40,817 nucleotides of DNA from the NCBI RefSeq assembly GCF_021442385.1, contig NZ_MUZA01000058.1, positions 1 through 40,817 of the forward strand, written 5' to 3'. The stretch comes from Micromonospora sp. MH99 (GTDB taxonomy: Bacteria; Actinomycetota; Actinomycetes; Mycobacteriales; Micromonosporaceae). Below, piece after piece: positions 1 to 7,375 of the stretch (positions are counted from its first letter, which is position 1; each line of letters begins with the position of its first letter). The position numbers were made by a program, and so were the translations under genes. Below the pieces are notes generated by a model, which was not told the DNA's origin, made no database searches, and was given only the letters and a program-made list of their open reading frames with translations.

Positions 1-281
1 GTCGCCCCGGCCAGGCTCAGCGGGTACACCTGCACGCCGGCCGCGGCGAGCAGCGCGCTGAGCCGCGCGCCCCCGGCGTCGTCGGCGAGCGCGGTGACCA
101 GCACCACCTCGGCGCCCTGCGCGGCCGCGAAGACCGCCGCGAGGCCGGCGCCGCCGGGCCGGTCGACGGCCGACGTCTCGTCGAGCACCGGGACCGGGGA
201 GTCCGGGCAGAGGCGGTTCACCACCCCTTCCACGTCCCGATCGAGCAGGGTGTCCCCGACCACCACCACGGGTCCCCTCAC
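1..281 (-). CDS. HldE-like PfkB-family heptose kinase (partial, N-terminus only)
   Basis: Only the first 93 codons are present; the rest runs off the left edge. The GTG start at 281 is preceded by a strong GAGGAGG ribosome site and lies 16 bases after the gmhA stop, so it is the last visible gene of the operon. The protein opens with VVVVGDTLLDRDVEG, then RLCPDSPVPVLDE and PGGAGLAA. These are the nucleotide/sugar-binding start of the D-glycero-beta-D-manno-heptose-7-phosphate kinase domain of HldE/RfaE, a PfkB-fold ribokinase relative. The known role is phosphorylation of heptose 7-phosphate at C1. Whether an adenylyltransferase domain follows, as in bifunctional HldE, cannot be seen. Confidence 0.85.
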   Translation of the reverse strand, partial: MRGPVVVVGDTLLDRDVEGVVNRLCPDSPVPVLDETSAVDRPGGAGLAAVFAAAQGAEVVLVTALADDAGGARLSALLAAAGVQVYPLSLAGA

Positions 282-297
282 GCTTTCCTCCTCATCC

Positions 298-1002
298 TCA
301 CGCGTCGACCTGCTGTCCGGCCCCGCCGTCGAGCACCACCTCGACCCCGGTCCGCACCGGCCCGGACGCGAGCCGACCGGCCGGCGCCGGCTCGGCGGGC
401 ACGTTCGCGGCGGCACCTGTCACGGCGAGCGCTGCGGGCAGTTCCTGTTCGAGGTACTCGCAGAGCAGATGGCTGGTCACGAGATGCAGCTCCTGGACGA
501 CCTGACTGTCGGCCGACGGCACCGCCAGTACCTCGTCGCAGGCGTCGGCGAGCGGGTTGGGGGCGGGCCCGGTGAGCGCCCAGGTGGCGAGGCCGGCGTC
601 GCGCGCCGCGTGCGCGGCGGCGAGCAGGTTGCCGCTGGTGCCGCTGGTGCTGAGCAGCAACAGGACGTCGCCGGGCCGGCCGTGGGCGCGCACCTGGCGG
701 GCGTAGACATCGGCGTAGCCGTAGTCGTTGGCGATGGCGGTGACCGCGCTGCTCTCGGCGTGCAGGGCGATGGCCGACAGGGGCTGGCGGTCGTCGCGCA
801 GCTTGCCCACCAGCTCTGCGGTGAGGTGCTGGGCCTCGGCGGCGCTGCCACCGTTGCCGGCGACGAGCAGCCGTCCACCGCTGGCCAGCCGGTGCGCCAG
901 GGCCGCGCCCCAGCGCGCCAGCTGCGGTTCACACCTGCGGTACGGCGCCAGTGCCGCGGCGAGGTTGGTCAGGTGCACGTCGAGCGGGCTGCCCGCCGGC
1001 AT
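298..1002 (-). CDS. gmhA: GmhA-type sedoheptulose-7-phosphate isomerase (SIS domain)
   Basis: A 234-residue cytosolic SIS-fold protein. The family converts sedoheptulose 7-phosphate to D-glycero-D-manno-heptose 7-phosphate, the first step of ADP/GDP-heptose synthesis. Visible signatures are GNGGSAAEAQHLTAELVGK (about residues 49-67), the phosphate-binding STSGTSGN loop (118-125) and the QELHLVTSHLL segment (170-180) that supplies catalytic Glu/His in GmhA. The ATG at 1002 overlaps the stop of the upstream glycosyltransferase as TGATG, which fixes the start; the longer open frame reaching 1935 is a shadow inside that gene. About 40 C-terminal residues, rich in Ala, Pro and Gly, exceed the usual family length of roughly 190-200. 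Confidence 0.9.
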   Translation of the reverse strand: MPAGSPLDVHLTNLAAALAPYRRCEPQLARWGAALAHRLASGGRLLVAGNGGSAAEAQHLTAELVGKLRDDRQPLSAIALHAESSAVTAIANDYGYADVYARQVRAHGRPGDVLLLLSTSGTSGNLLAAAHAARDAGLATWALTGPAPNPLADACDEVLAVPSADSQVVQELHLVTSHLLCEYLEQELPAALAVTGAAANVPAEPAPAGRLASGPVRTGVEVVLDGGAGQQVDA

Positions 1003-2219
1003 CAGGCCACCACCCGGCTCGGCCGCCGCACGGCGGCGACCTCGCCGTACACCTCGGCCAGGCGTTCCGCGGTGACCGCCCAGGAGTAGCGCGACCGGAC
1101 CCGCTCGCGCGCCGCCGTGGCGTACCGGAAGCGGCGGATCCGGTCGTCGAGCAGCCGCTGGATCGCGGCGGCGAGGGCGTTGGGGTCCCGGGCCGGTACG
1201 AGGTCGCCGGTCGTGCCGTCGACGACTGTGTCGCGGATGCCGCCCACGGCGGTGCCGACCACCGGTACGCCGCACGCCATCGCCTCCAGCGGGGTCAACC
1301 CGAACGGCTCGTACCAGGGCGCGGCGACCAGCAGGTCCGCCGAGCGGTACCAGCGGCCCATCTCCTCCCGGGGCACCGCGCCGACGAGGTGCACCCGGTC
1401 GGCGACCCCGCACGACTCGGCCAGGGCGCGCAGCCTGCGGGCGTACGGGTCGGTCTCCAGCAGCCCCTCGGGCGGGCCGCCGGCCACCACACACTCGGCG
1501 TCGGGCACCAGCGCCATCGCACGGACCACCGTCTGGAAACCCTTGCGCTCGACCAGCCGGCCGACGGTCAGGATCCGGGCCCGGCCCGGCGCACGGTCGG
1601 CGACCGGCCCGAGCGGGGAGAACGAGGCGAGGTTCACCCCGGAGGGCACGACCGTCATCCGGGACCGGGGCACGCCCATCCGGACCAGCTCTCCAACCTC
1701 GTCGCGGCACTGGGCGACCACCCGGTCCACCGAGCGGCCCAGCTCCCGCTCGTAGGAGATGCGCCGGGCCGGACTGGTGTCCTGCACGCCCTGGTAGCGG
1801 CGCTTGACCGTGCCCAGCGCGTGGTACGTCTGCACCACCGGCACCCCGGTCTGCCGACCGGCGTTCAACGCGGCCAGGCCACTCATCCAGAAGTGCGCGT
1901 GGATCACCTCGGGCGTCCAGTCCCCGCCGCGCCACCGCTCGACCAGCCAGCGGCTGAACTCCCGCATGTGCGGCAGCAGCGCGTCCTTCGCGACCGGCTC
2001 GGCCGGACCGGCCGGCACGTGCACCACGTCGTACCCGTCCGGGGCGCGCACGGTCACCGGCAGGTCGAGGGCGTCGCGGCGGGTGTAGACCCGCACCTCG
2101 TGCCCGGCGGCGACGAGCGCGGCGGACAGCTCGGCGACGTGCGTGTTCTGGCCGCCGGCGTCCTCGCCTCCGAGGATGGCGAGCGGGCTGGCGTGCTCCG
2201 AGATCATCGCGATCCGCAT
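1002..2219 (-). CDS. GT4-family glycosyltransferase
   Basis: A 405-residue GT-B fold enzyme. The N-terminus MRIAMISEHASP is followed by GGEDAGGQNTHVAELS, the acceptor-side glycine-rich loop typical of sucrose-synthase/MshA-like GT4 enzymes. HAHFWMSG and TYHALGTVK follow, and the C-terminal donor domain carries VGRLVERKGF and the EPFGLTPLEAM E-x7-E motif near residue 305. The family retains the donor anomeric configuration; donor and acceptor are not predictable, although the operon suggests a heptose-containing glycan. The ATG at 2219 lies inside the end of the preceding gene (16-base overlap) and the stop couples to gmhA. MshA was considered, but the heptose context argues for a different acceptor. 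Confidence 0.88.
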   Translation of the reverse strand: MRIAMISEHASPLAILGGEDAGGQNTHVAELSAALVAAGHEVRVYTRRDALDLPVTVRAPDGYDVVHVPAGPAEPVAKDALLPHMREFSRWLVERWRGGDWTPEVIHAHFWMSGLAALNAGRQTGVPVVQTYHALGTVKRRYQGVQDTSPARRISYERELGRSVDRVVAQCRDEVGELVRMGVPRSRMTVVPSGVNLASFSPLGPVADRAPGRARILTVGRLVERKGFQTVVRAMALVPDAECVVAGGPPEGLLETDPYARRLRALAESCGVADRVHLVGAVPREEMGRWYRSADLLVAAPWYEPFGLTPLEAMACGVPVVGTAVGGIRDTVVDGTTGDLVPARDPNALAAAIQRLLDDRIRRFRYATAARERVRSRYSWAVTAERLAEVYGEVAAVRRPSRVVA

Positions 2220-3178
2220 ACTTCCTCCTCCAGCAGCCGGTCCCAGTCAGCGAGGAAACGGTCGAGGCCGTACCTGTCCCGCGCGGCGGCCCGTGCCGCC
2301 ACGCCGGCCTGACGTGCGGCCGCCGGCTCGGCGATGAACCGGCGGGCGGCGTCGAGCAGGGTGTCCATCCGGGTGGCGAGCGCCCCCGCCTCCGGTGGCA
2401 CCGCGGTCACGGCCTCGGTGGTGGCGAGCGCGACGACAGGCATGCCGATCGCCATCGCCTCGATGAGGCTGAGCCCGAGGGAGGTCCAGCGGCACAGGTG
2501 CAGGTACGCCCGCCGACGGGCCAACTCGGCGTGCATCCGGTCCTGGGGCACGTCGTCGTGGCTGGTGAGCCGGTCGGCGGGCAGCCCGAGATGGTCGGCG
2601 AGTCCCGCGACGCCCATGCCGAACACGTCCAGCGGCGCGATCGCGGCGAACTCGGGCAGCAGGTCCGTGCCGGTGACCCGACCCCGCCGCACCGGCTCGT
2701 TGATCACCACGGCGAGCCGGTCCAGTTCACCCGTGTACGACACGGCCGGCGCGACGATGCCGTGGTCGACCACCGTCGTGCGGGTCGCGCCGGTGTCCCA
2801 GAAGATCTGGTTGAACCCGGTGACGTGGGCGACGAGCAGGTCGGCGCGGTCGGCCATCGGGTGGCGGGTGTTCGGCACGTCGCCCTTGGGGGTGTTGTGC
2901 TCGACGTAGATGGCGGGCACGTCGCGCCCGGGGCGCCTCCCGAGCCACTGCTCGGCCAGGTCGATCTCCTCCGGACGTTGCAGGATGACCAGGTCGACGT
3001 CGCTGCCGGGCAGGTCGTCGGGGGCGACCTCGACGGCGCTGTCCGGCCACGGGTAGGTGCGGGCCCGGCCGAGGCCGTACGGGCCACGGTCGGGTGTGGT
3101 GGGGATCAGGTAGCGGTGGCTGCCGTGCACGAAGGACGTGGTCCAGGAGCCGTGCACGTGCCAGAGCAGGATGTTCAT
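2204..3178 (-). CDS. Glycosyltransferase, GT4-like (GT-B fold)
   Basis: A 324-residue protein starting MNILLWHVHGSW. The ATG at 3178 overlaps the upstream stop as ATGA, so I reject the longer open frame that reaches 3349. The second half carries the donor-domain signature SLGLSLIEAMAIGMPVVAL near residues 245-263, the E-x7-E region of GT4-like enzymes. The N-terminal acceptor domain is divergent (EHNTPKGDVPNTRHPMAD). Four coupled genes of heptose synthesis and transfer surround it, so a role in building the same surface or secondary glycan is likely. The specific sugar cannot be read from the sequence. Confidence 0.82.
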   Translation of the reverse strand: MNILLWHVHGSWTTSFVHGSHRYLIPTTPDRGPYGLGRARTYPWPDSAVEVAPDDLPGSDVDLVILQRPEEIDLAEQWLGRRPGRDVPAIYVEHNTPKGDVPNTRHPMADRADLLVAHVTGFNQIFWDTGATRTTVVDHGIVAPAVSYTGELDRLAVVINEPVRRGRVTGTDLLPEFAAIAPLDVFGMGVAGLADHLGLPADRLTSHDDVPQDRMHAELARRRAYLHLCRWTSLGLSLIEAMAIGMPVVALATTEAVTAVPPEAGALATRMDTLLDAARRFIAEPAAARQAGVAARAAARDRYGLDRFLADWDRLLEEEVCGSR

Positions 3179-4746
3179 CGGTTGCCACCACCGCTGGGCA
3201 CGAGCGTGCGTACCGCCTCGACCACCTCGGCCGGGTCGACGCCGCTCAGGCACGGGTGCCCCGGGACCGGGCAGGTGGCCGCCCGGGTGTCCCGGCAGGG
3301 CGCGCTCGCGTCGCCGAGCCGGACGGTGGGCACCCGGTACGGCCCCCACTGCCCGAACGGGACTGTCGGCGCGAACAGGCTCACGACCGGCACCCCGGCT
3401 GCGGCGGCCAGGTGCGCGGGTCCGGTGTTGCCGACCACCACGGCGGCGGCGTCCGCGACGAGCGCGGCCAGAGCGGCCAGGTCGGTCCGGCCGCCCAGGT
3501 CGGTGCCGCCCGCCGCCGCGACCCGGGCGGTGACCGTACGCTCGTCGGGCCCGCCGGTGACCAGCACCCGGTGCCCGGCGGCGGTCAGCGCGGCGGCGAT
3601 CCGTGCCGCCAGCTCGGTCGGGCAGGCCCGGCTCGACGCGGCCGACCCTGGGTGCAGCACCACGTAACCGGGGTCACCGGCAGCGGCCGGGCGCGGCGCC
3701 ACGGCGTCGGCCCGGAGCCGGAGCACTGGTTCGTCGCCGACCGGCAGCCGGTAGCCGGCCGCCGCGGCGAGCGAGAGCGCCCGCTCGGGTTCGGGGACGC
3801 CCACCGGCACCCGGTGGCGGATGTCCACCAGGGAGCCCGGGTAGTCGTCGCTGATCGCGGCGATCCGGGTGATCCCGGCCATCCGCAACAGCAACGCGAG
3901 CGGCAGGGCGGACTGGTGGAACGACGTGAACACCACCGCCTCGTCCGCGCCGACAGCGGCGAGACGGGCGGTCAGGTCCCGCATGGCGTCCGGGTCGACA
4001 GGTGCCGGCGCGGGGTCGATCCACGGCAGCGGGTGCTCGATGATCTCGTCGACGCCGGGCAGCAACTCGGCGGCGGCGCGTCCCCGGGGGCCGCACAGCA
4101 GCACCACCCGCCGCGCGCCGGCCGCGACGGCGCGGATCGCCGGCCCGGTGACCAGCACGTCCCCGGCCGAGTCCGACCGCACCACCAACGCCGTGCCCAC
4201 CCGCTCGCCGATCTCGGCGGGTTGCACGGCCCGCTGGCGGCGCAGGATCTCGTCGACCGCCGAGGGCAGGTCCGCGGCCACCCAGCCGGCGGCGGCGATC
4301 TCCTCCGGTCGGGTCACCGGGGTCGGCACCAGCACCCCCGCCGCCCCGGCGGCCAGTGCGGCGCCCACGTCGCGGCCGATGTCGCCCACCAGGACACAGC
4401 GCGACGCGCTCGTGCCCAGCTCGCGGGCGGCGGCGTGCACCAGACCGGGCGCGGGCTTACGGCAGTCGCACCGGTCGGAGTCGTCGTGCGGGCAGACCAG
4501 CCAGGCGTCGAAGTCGCCCAGCAGCTCCTCCACGCGGGCGTGCACCGCCCGCATCTGCTCCTCGCTGAAGTAGCCCCGGGCCAGGCCCGACTGGTTGGTC
4601 ACCACCGCCAGGCGCAACCCGGCGGCCCGCAGCCGGTCCAACGCGGCCCGCGCCCCGGGGACCGGACGGACCTTCTCCGGGTCGCCGTTGTACGGCACAT
4701 CCTCGATCAGGGTGCCGTCGCGGTCGAGCAGGACCGCGTCGTACAG
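3175..4746 (-). CDS. GmhB-type HAD phosphatase fused to a GT9 heptosyltransferase-like domain
   Basis: From the first recognisable residues this is a 523-residue two-domain protein. Residues 1-160 are a HAD-IIIA phosphatase like GmhB (D,D-heptose 1,7-bisphosphate phosphatase): LLDRDGTLIED carries the nucleophile Asp8 and acid Asp10, VVTNQSG follows, and the GmhB zinc loop is Cys85-x-His87...Cys93-x-Cys95. From about residue 180 a GT9 domain follows (VVRSDSAGDVLVTGPAIRAV, HPGSAASSRACP, VVVGNTGPAHLAAAAGVP), the family of ADP-heptose:LPS heptosyltransferases. The frame has no ATG or GTG next to the HAD motif; the boundary given is a CTG. The true start is probably GTG 4819, reached through frameshifts. 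First gene of the operon. Confidence 0.85.
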   Translation of the reverse strand: MYDAVLLDRDGTLIEDVPYNGDPEKVRPVPGARAALDRLRAAGLRLAVVTNQSGLARGYFSEEQMRAVHARVEELLGDFDAWLVCPHDDSDRCDCRKPAPGLVHAAARELGTSASRCVLVGDIGRDVGAALAAGAAGVLVPTPVTRPEEIAAAGWVAADLPSAVDEILRRQRAVQPAEIGERVGTALVVRSDSAGDVLVTGPAIRAVAAGARRVVLLCGPRGRAAAELLPGVDEIIEHPLPWIDPAPAPVDPDAMRDLTARLAAVGADEAVVFTSFHQSALPLALLLRMAGITRIAAISDDYPGSLVDIRHRVPVGVPEPERALSLAAAAGYRLPVGDEPVLRLRADAVAPRPAAAGDPGYVVLHPGSAASSRACPTELAARIAAALTAAGHRVLVTGGPDERTVTARVAAAGGTDLGGRTDLAALAALVADAAAVVVGNTGPAHLAAAAGVPVVSLFAPTVPFGQWGPYRVPTVRLGDASAPCRDTRAATCPVPGHPCLSGVDPAEVVEAVRTLVPSGGGNR

Positions 4747-4835
4747 GACTCCCCCGGCGGGTGCGACAGGCCCGCGACCAGCCCGGCCAACACCGGCGTA
4801 AACCCGGGCTGACCTGCACTGATACGGATCCTCCT
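4747..4835 (-). other. Probable frameshifted N-terminus and ribosome site of the GmhB-GT9 gene
   Basis: On the minus strand a perfect AGGAGG (4835-4830) sits 10 bases before GTG 4819, which starts MQVSPGLRR in one frame. Downstream, the codons from about 4793 to 4747 read VLAGLVAGLSHPPGE in a second frame with every third base G or C, the coding signature of this genome. The GmhB frame itself is rich in third-position T here. Restoring one base in the CCGG run near 4792 and one in the five-G run near 4753 would join all three pieces into a single N-terminus ahead of LYDAVLLDRDG. This is read from codon usage only. Confidence 0.5.
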
Positions 4836-4857
4836 GGTCCTGTCGCACAGCCGGCGG

Positions 4858-4882
4858 GTTCCCGGCGCCCCGAGGAGTAAAC
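4858..4882 (-). promoter_or_regulatory. SigB/SigF-like promoter candidate, GTTT-N15-GGGAAC
   Basis: Minus-strand GTTT (4882-4879), 15-base spacer, GGGAAC (4863-4858). The predicted transcription start near 4851 leaves a short leader containing AGGAGG and GTG 4819 of the heptose operon. The same GTTT-N15-GGGAAC arrangement precedes the ChaB-like gene at 10.8 kb. The -10 half deviates from the usual GGGTAY by one base. Confidence 0.4.
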
Positions 4883-4969
4883 GTCGTCGTCGGCGCCGTG
4901 GGCCAACGCCGCCGGCGGTGCCCCGGGTCGGCCTTACCCGCCACTTCCGAGAAGCTAACCCGCAGGTCC

Positions 4970-4995
4970 GTTAGCCTCCGCCGAGAGGCGGGTAT
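4970..4995 (+). promoter_or_regulatory. Weak SigB/SigF-like promoter candidate, GTTA-N16-GGGTAT
   Basis: GTTA (4970-4973), 16 bases, and a consensus GGGTAT (4990-4995), ten bases before the GTG of the SRPBCC gene. The -35 half is imperfect. An alternative -10, TAGCCT, lies at 4972-4977. Confidence 0.25.
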
Positions 4996-5004
4996 GGGAG
5001 CCCA

Positions 5005-5451
5005 GTGGCGATAGTGGAGAAAGTGATCGACGCTGGCCCGCAGCAGGTGTTCGACGTGCTGGCCGACGGGTGGACGTACAGCGACTGGGTGGTCGGGACC
5101 GCGCACGTGCGCGACGTGGACGACGCCTGGCCGCGGGTGGGCAGCCAACTGCACCACCGGGCCGGGCCGTGGCCGTTCTCGTTGCAGGACGCCTCGACGG
5201 TGCTGGCCTGCGAGCCGCCGCACCGGCTGGTGCTGCGCGCCGGCCTGTGGCCGGCCGGCGAGGCGATCGTGGCGTTCACCCTGGAACCGGTCGACGGCGG
5301 CGCGACCCGCGTCCGCCTCGGCGAGGACTTCGCGGCCGGTCCGCTGCGCTGGGTGCGCAACAAGGCCAACGACCTGGTCCTGCACCTGCGTAACCGGGAG
5401 ACGCTGGACCGGCTCTCGGACATCGCCACCCGACAGAAGGGTGCCCGGTGA
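5005..5451 (+). CDS. SRPBCC (START/polyketide-cyclase-like) family protein
   Basis: A 148-residue helix-grip protein. Hallmarks are the opening beta strand and helix (VEKVIDAGPQQVFDVLADGWTYSDWV), the central strands around SLQDASTVLACEPPHRLVLRA and the long C-terminal helix (NKANDLVLHLRNRETLDRLSDI). Members bind hydrophobic ligands or act as cyclases, and no catalytic residue can be assigned. The GTG at 5005 follows GGGAG at 4996-5000. Its stop overlaps the start of the SDR gene as GTGA, so the two are co-translated and the protein may serve the same small-molecule substrate. Confidence 0.85.
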   Translation: MAIVEKVIDAGPQQVFDVLADGWTYSDWVVGTAHVRDVDDAWPRVGSQLHHRAGPWPFSLQDASTVLACEPPHRLVLRAGLWPAGEAIVAFTLEPVDGGATRVRLGEDFAAGPLRWVRNKANDLVLHLRNRETLDRLSDIATRQKGAR

Positions 5452-6449
5452 CGCAGACGGTGGTGGTGACCGGCGCGAGCGCCGGCGTGGGCCGCGCGGT
5501 GGCCTGCGCGTACGCGGCCCGGGGCGCCCGGCTCGCGCTGCTGGCCCGGGGCGCGGCCGGGCTGGCCGCCGCCGAGCGGGAGTGCCGTTCGCTGGGCGCC
5601 GCCGATGTACGGGTGTACCAGGTGGACGTCGCTGACGCCGGCGCCGTGCAGCAGGCCGCCGACGACGTGGTGCACCACTGGGACGCCATCGACGTGTGGA
5701 TCAACAACGCCATGGTGTCGGTGTTCGCGCCGGCCTGGGAGATCCCGGCCCGCGAGTTCCGCCGGGTCACCGAGGTGACGTACCTGGGCACGGTGCACGG
5801 CACCCTGGCGGCGCTGCGGCACATGCGCGCCCGTGGTCGGGGCGCGATCGTGCAGGTGGGCTCCGCGCTGGCCTACCGGGGGATTCCGCTGCAGTCGGCG
5901 TACTGCGCGAGCAAGCACGCCGTGCAGGGGTTCAACGACTCGCTGCGGGCCGAGCTGCCGCACGACTGCCCGGGCGTGAAGCTGTCGATGGTGCAACTGC
6001 CCGCCGTGAACACGCCGCAGTTCTCCTGGGTGCGTACCCGGCTGCCCCGGCACCCACAGCCGGTGCCGCCGATCTTCGCGCCCGAGGTGGCGGCGCGGGC
6101 CATCGTCTGGGCCGCCGACCGGGGCACCCGGGAGTTGAACGTGGGCGGCCCGACGTGGCAGGCCCGCCTCGGCGACATCCTGATCCCCGGCCTGCTGGAC
6201 CGCAAGCTGGCCCGCGACGGGTACGACAGCCAGCAGACCGGCGACGAGATCGACCCGGCGACCTGGCGGGACAACCTGGACCACCCCGGCGACGACGACC
6301 GGGACCGGGGCGCGGCGGGCATCTTCGGCGAGCAGGCTCGGCGGCGCTCGGCGGCGCTCTGGGTGGGCACTCACAAACCGGCGTTGTCCGGCCTCGCCCT
6401 CGCCGGCGTCGCGATGGCCCTCACGGCGATGGCCCGTCGCCTGCGCTGA
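5448..6449 (+). CDS. Short-chain dehydrogenase/reductase with C-terminal membrane helix
   Basis: A 333-residue classical SDR. The Rossmann TGASAGVGR motif is at residues 8-16, NNAM replaces the usual NNAG, Ser is in VGSALAY near 139, and the catalytic Tyr152-x3-Lys156 is in YCASKHAV. The oxidoreductase domain ends near residue 235. A further ~100 residues hold an acidic linker and a hydrophobic helix (LSGLALAGVAMALTAMA) ending in Arg-rich residues, so the enzyme is probably anchored to the inner face of the membrane. Substrate unknown. Translationally coupled to the preceding SRPBCC protein. Confidence 0.9.
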   Translation: MTQTVVVTGASAGVGRAVACAYAARGARLALLARGAAGLAAAERECRSLGAADVRVYQVDVADAGAVQQAADDVVHHWDAIDVWINNAMVSVFAPAWEIPAREFRRVTEVTYLGTVHGTLAALRHMRARGRGAIVQVGSALAYRGIPLQSAYCASKHAVQGFNDSLRAELPHDCPGVKLSMVQLPAVNTPQFSWVRTRLPRHPQPVPPIFAPEVAARAIVWAADRGTRELNVGGPTWQARLGDILIPGLLDRKLARDGYDSQQTGDEIDPATWRDNLDHPGDDDRDRGAAGIFGEQARRRSAALWVGTHKPALSGLALAGVAMALTAMARRLR

Positions 6450-6511
6450 GCGGGCCGCCACCTGCGGCCGCCCGATCGACGGGGAGCCTTTTCAATCCGG
6501 GTCGGGCAACT

Positions 6512-6531
6512 GGCTACCCTCTGAGGTAGCC
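6512..6531. repeat. Inverted repeat GGCTACC-N6-GGTAGCC in the leader of the mannosyltransferase gene
   Basis: Perfect 7-base arms lie 26 bases before the likely ATG. The left arm contains a possible TACCCT -10 element, so this could be an operator or a short leader hairpin. Confidence 0.4.
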
Positions 6532-6557
6532 CAGTCCGCAAACCGAGGATGTCCGAC

Positions 6558-7325
6558 ATGATCGAGCCCGTCCAACTGCCGTCGCCGTGGCGAGACGCAC
6601 AGCTGACCGTCGTCGTGCCCACCTACAACGAGGCGGGCAACCTCCCGGCGCTGGTCGAGCGGCTGCTCGCGCTGCCGCTGCCGGGCCTGCGCATCCTCGT
6701 CGCCGACGACAACTCCCCCGACGGCACCGGCGAGGTGGCCGACAAGCTGGCCATCGAGTATCCGGAGCGGATCGAGGTGATGCACCGGGCCGGCAAGGAG
6801 GGCCTGGGTCGGGCGTACGTGGACGGGATGAGCCGGGCTCTCGAGGGCGGCGCCGAGTTCGTGGCACAGATGGACGCCGACCTGTCGCACCCGCCGGAGG
6901 CGCTGCCGGGGATGCTGGGCGCGCTGCTCTCCACCCAGGCCGGCGTGGTGATCGGCTCGCGGTACGTGCCCGGTGGCGAGCTGGACGAGAACTGGCCGCT
7001 GTACCGGCGCGCGCTCAGCGGATGGGCGAACCTCTACGTGCACACGCTGCTGCGGGTGCGCATCCGGGACCTGACCGCCGGCTTCAAGATCTGGCAGGCC
7101 GACGCGCTGAAGGACATCGGTCTGCACCGCGTGCAGTCCAACGGCTACAGCTTCCAGGTCGAGATGCACTACCTGGCGACCAAGCTGGGCCACACGATCC
7201 TGGAGGTGCCGATCCGCTTCGAGGAGCGGCGCGACGGCGTCTCCAAGATGACCACCGCGACCAAGGTCGAGAGCGCCCTGATGCCGTTCCGCCTCCGCAG
7301 CAAGCACCGCAACATCACCAACTGA
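6558..7325 (+). CDS. Polyprenol monophosphomannose synthase (GT2, Dpm1/Ppm1 type)
   Basis: A 255-residue GT2 enzyme. The family transfers mannose from GDP-mannose to polyprenyl phosphate on the cytoplasmic face, giving the lipid donor for mannosylated glycans and proteins. Visible motifs are VVVPTYNEAGNLPALVERL, the nucleotide-binding DDNSPDGTGEVAD and the metal-binding DADLSHPPE (Asp106-x-Asp108). The GSRYVPGGE and NGYSFQVEMHYLA blocks are characteristic of DPM synthases. It lacks the acyltransferase domain of mycobacterial Ppm1. GAGG at 6545-6548 has good spacing to ATG 6558; ATG 6549, directly abutting it, is the alternative and adds three residues. Confidence 0.92.
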   Translation: MIEPVQLPSPWRDAQLTVVVPTYNEAGNLPALVERLLALPLPGLRILVADDNSPDGTGEVADKLAIEYPERIEVMHRAGKEGLGRAYVDGMSRALEGGAEFVAQMDADLSHPPEALPGMLGALLSTQAGVVIGSRYVPGGELDENWPLYRRALSGWANLYVHTLLRVRIRDLTAGFKIWQADALKDIGLHRVQSNGYSFQVEMHYLATKLGHTILEVPIRFEERRDGVSKMTTATKVESALMPFRLRSKHRNITN

Positions 7326-7333
7326 CGCACCTC

Positions 7334-7372
7334 GTCGACCGGGAGGTTCGCGTCGCGGACCTCCTGGTCGAC
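7334..7372. terminator. Bidirectional hairpin between convergent genes
   Basis: Fourteen-base arms (7334-7347 and 7359-7372) with one mismatched or wobble pair enclose an 11-base loop. The hairpin lies between the ends of the convergent mannosyltransferase and flavoprotein genes. Confidence 0.65.
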
Positions 7373-7375
7373 GGA

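Noticed and set aside
298..1935. A 545-codon minus frame joining gmhA with sequence inside the upstream glycosyltransferase
   Set aside because: The N-terminal 310 codons are Arg/Pro/Gly-rich shadow translation; the true start is ATG 1002, overlapping the upstream stop.
1002..2219. Assignment of the GT4 gene as mshA (mycothiol synthesis)
   Set aside because: The N-terminal motif is similar, but the gene lies inside a heptose operon between GmhA and another glycosyltransferase, with no mycothiol genes nearby.
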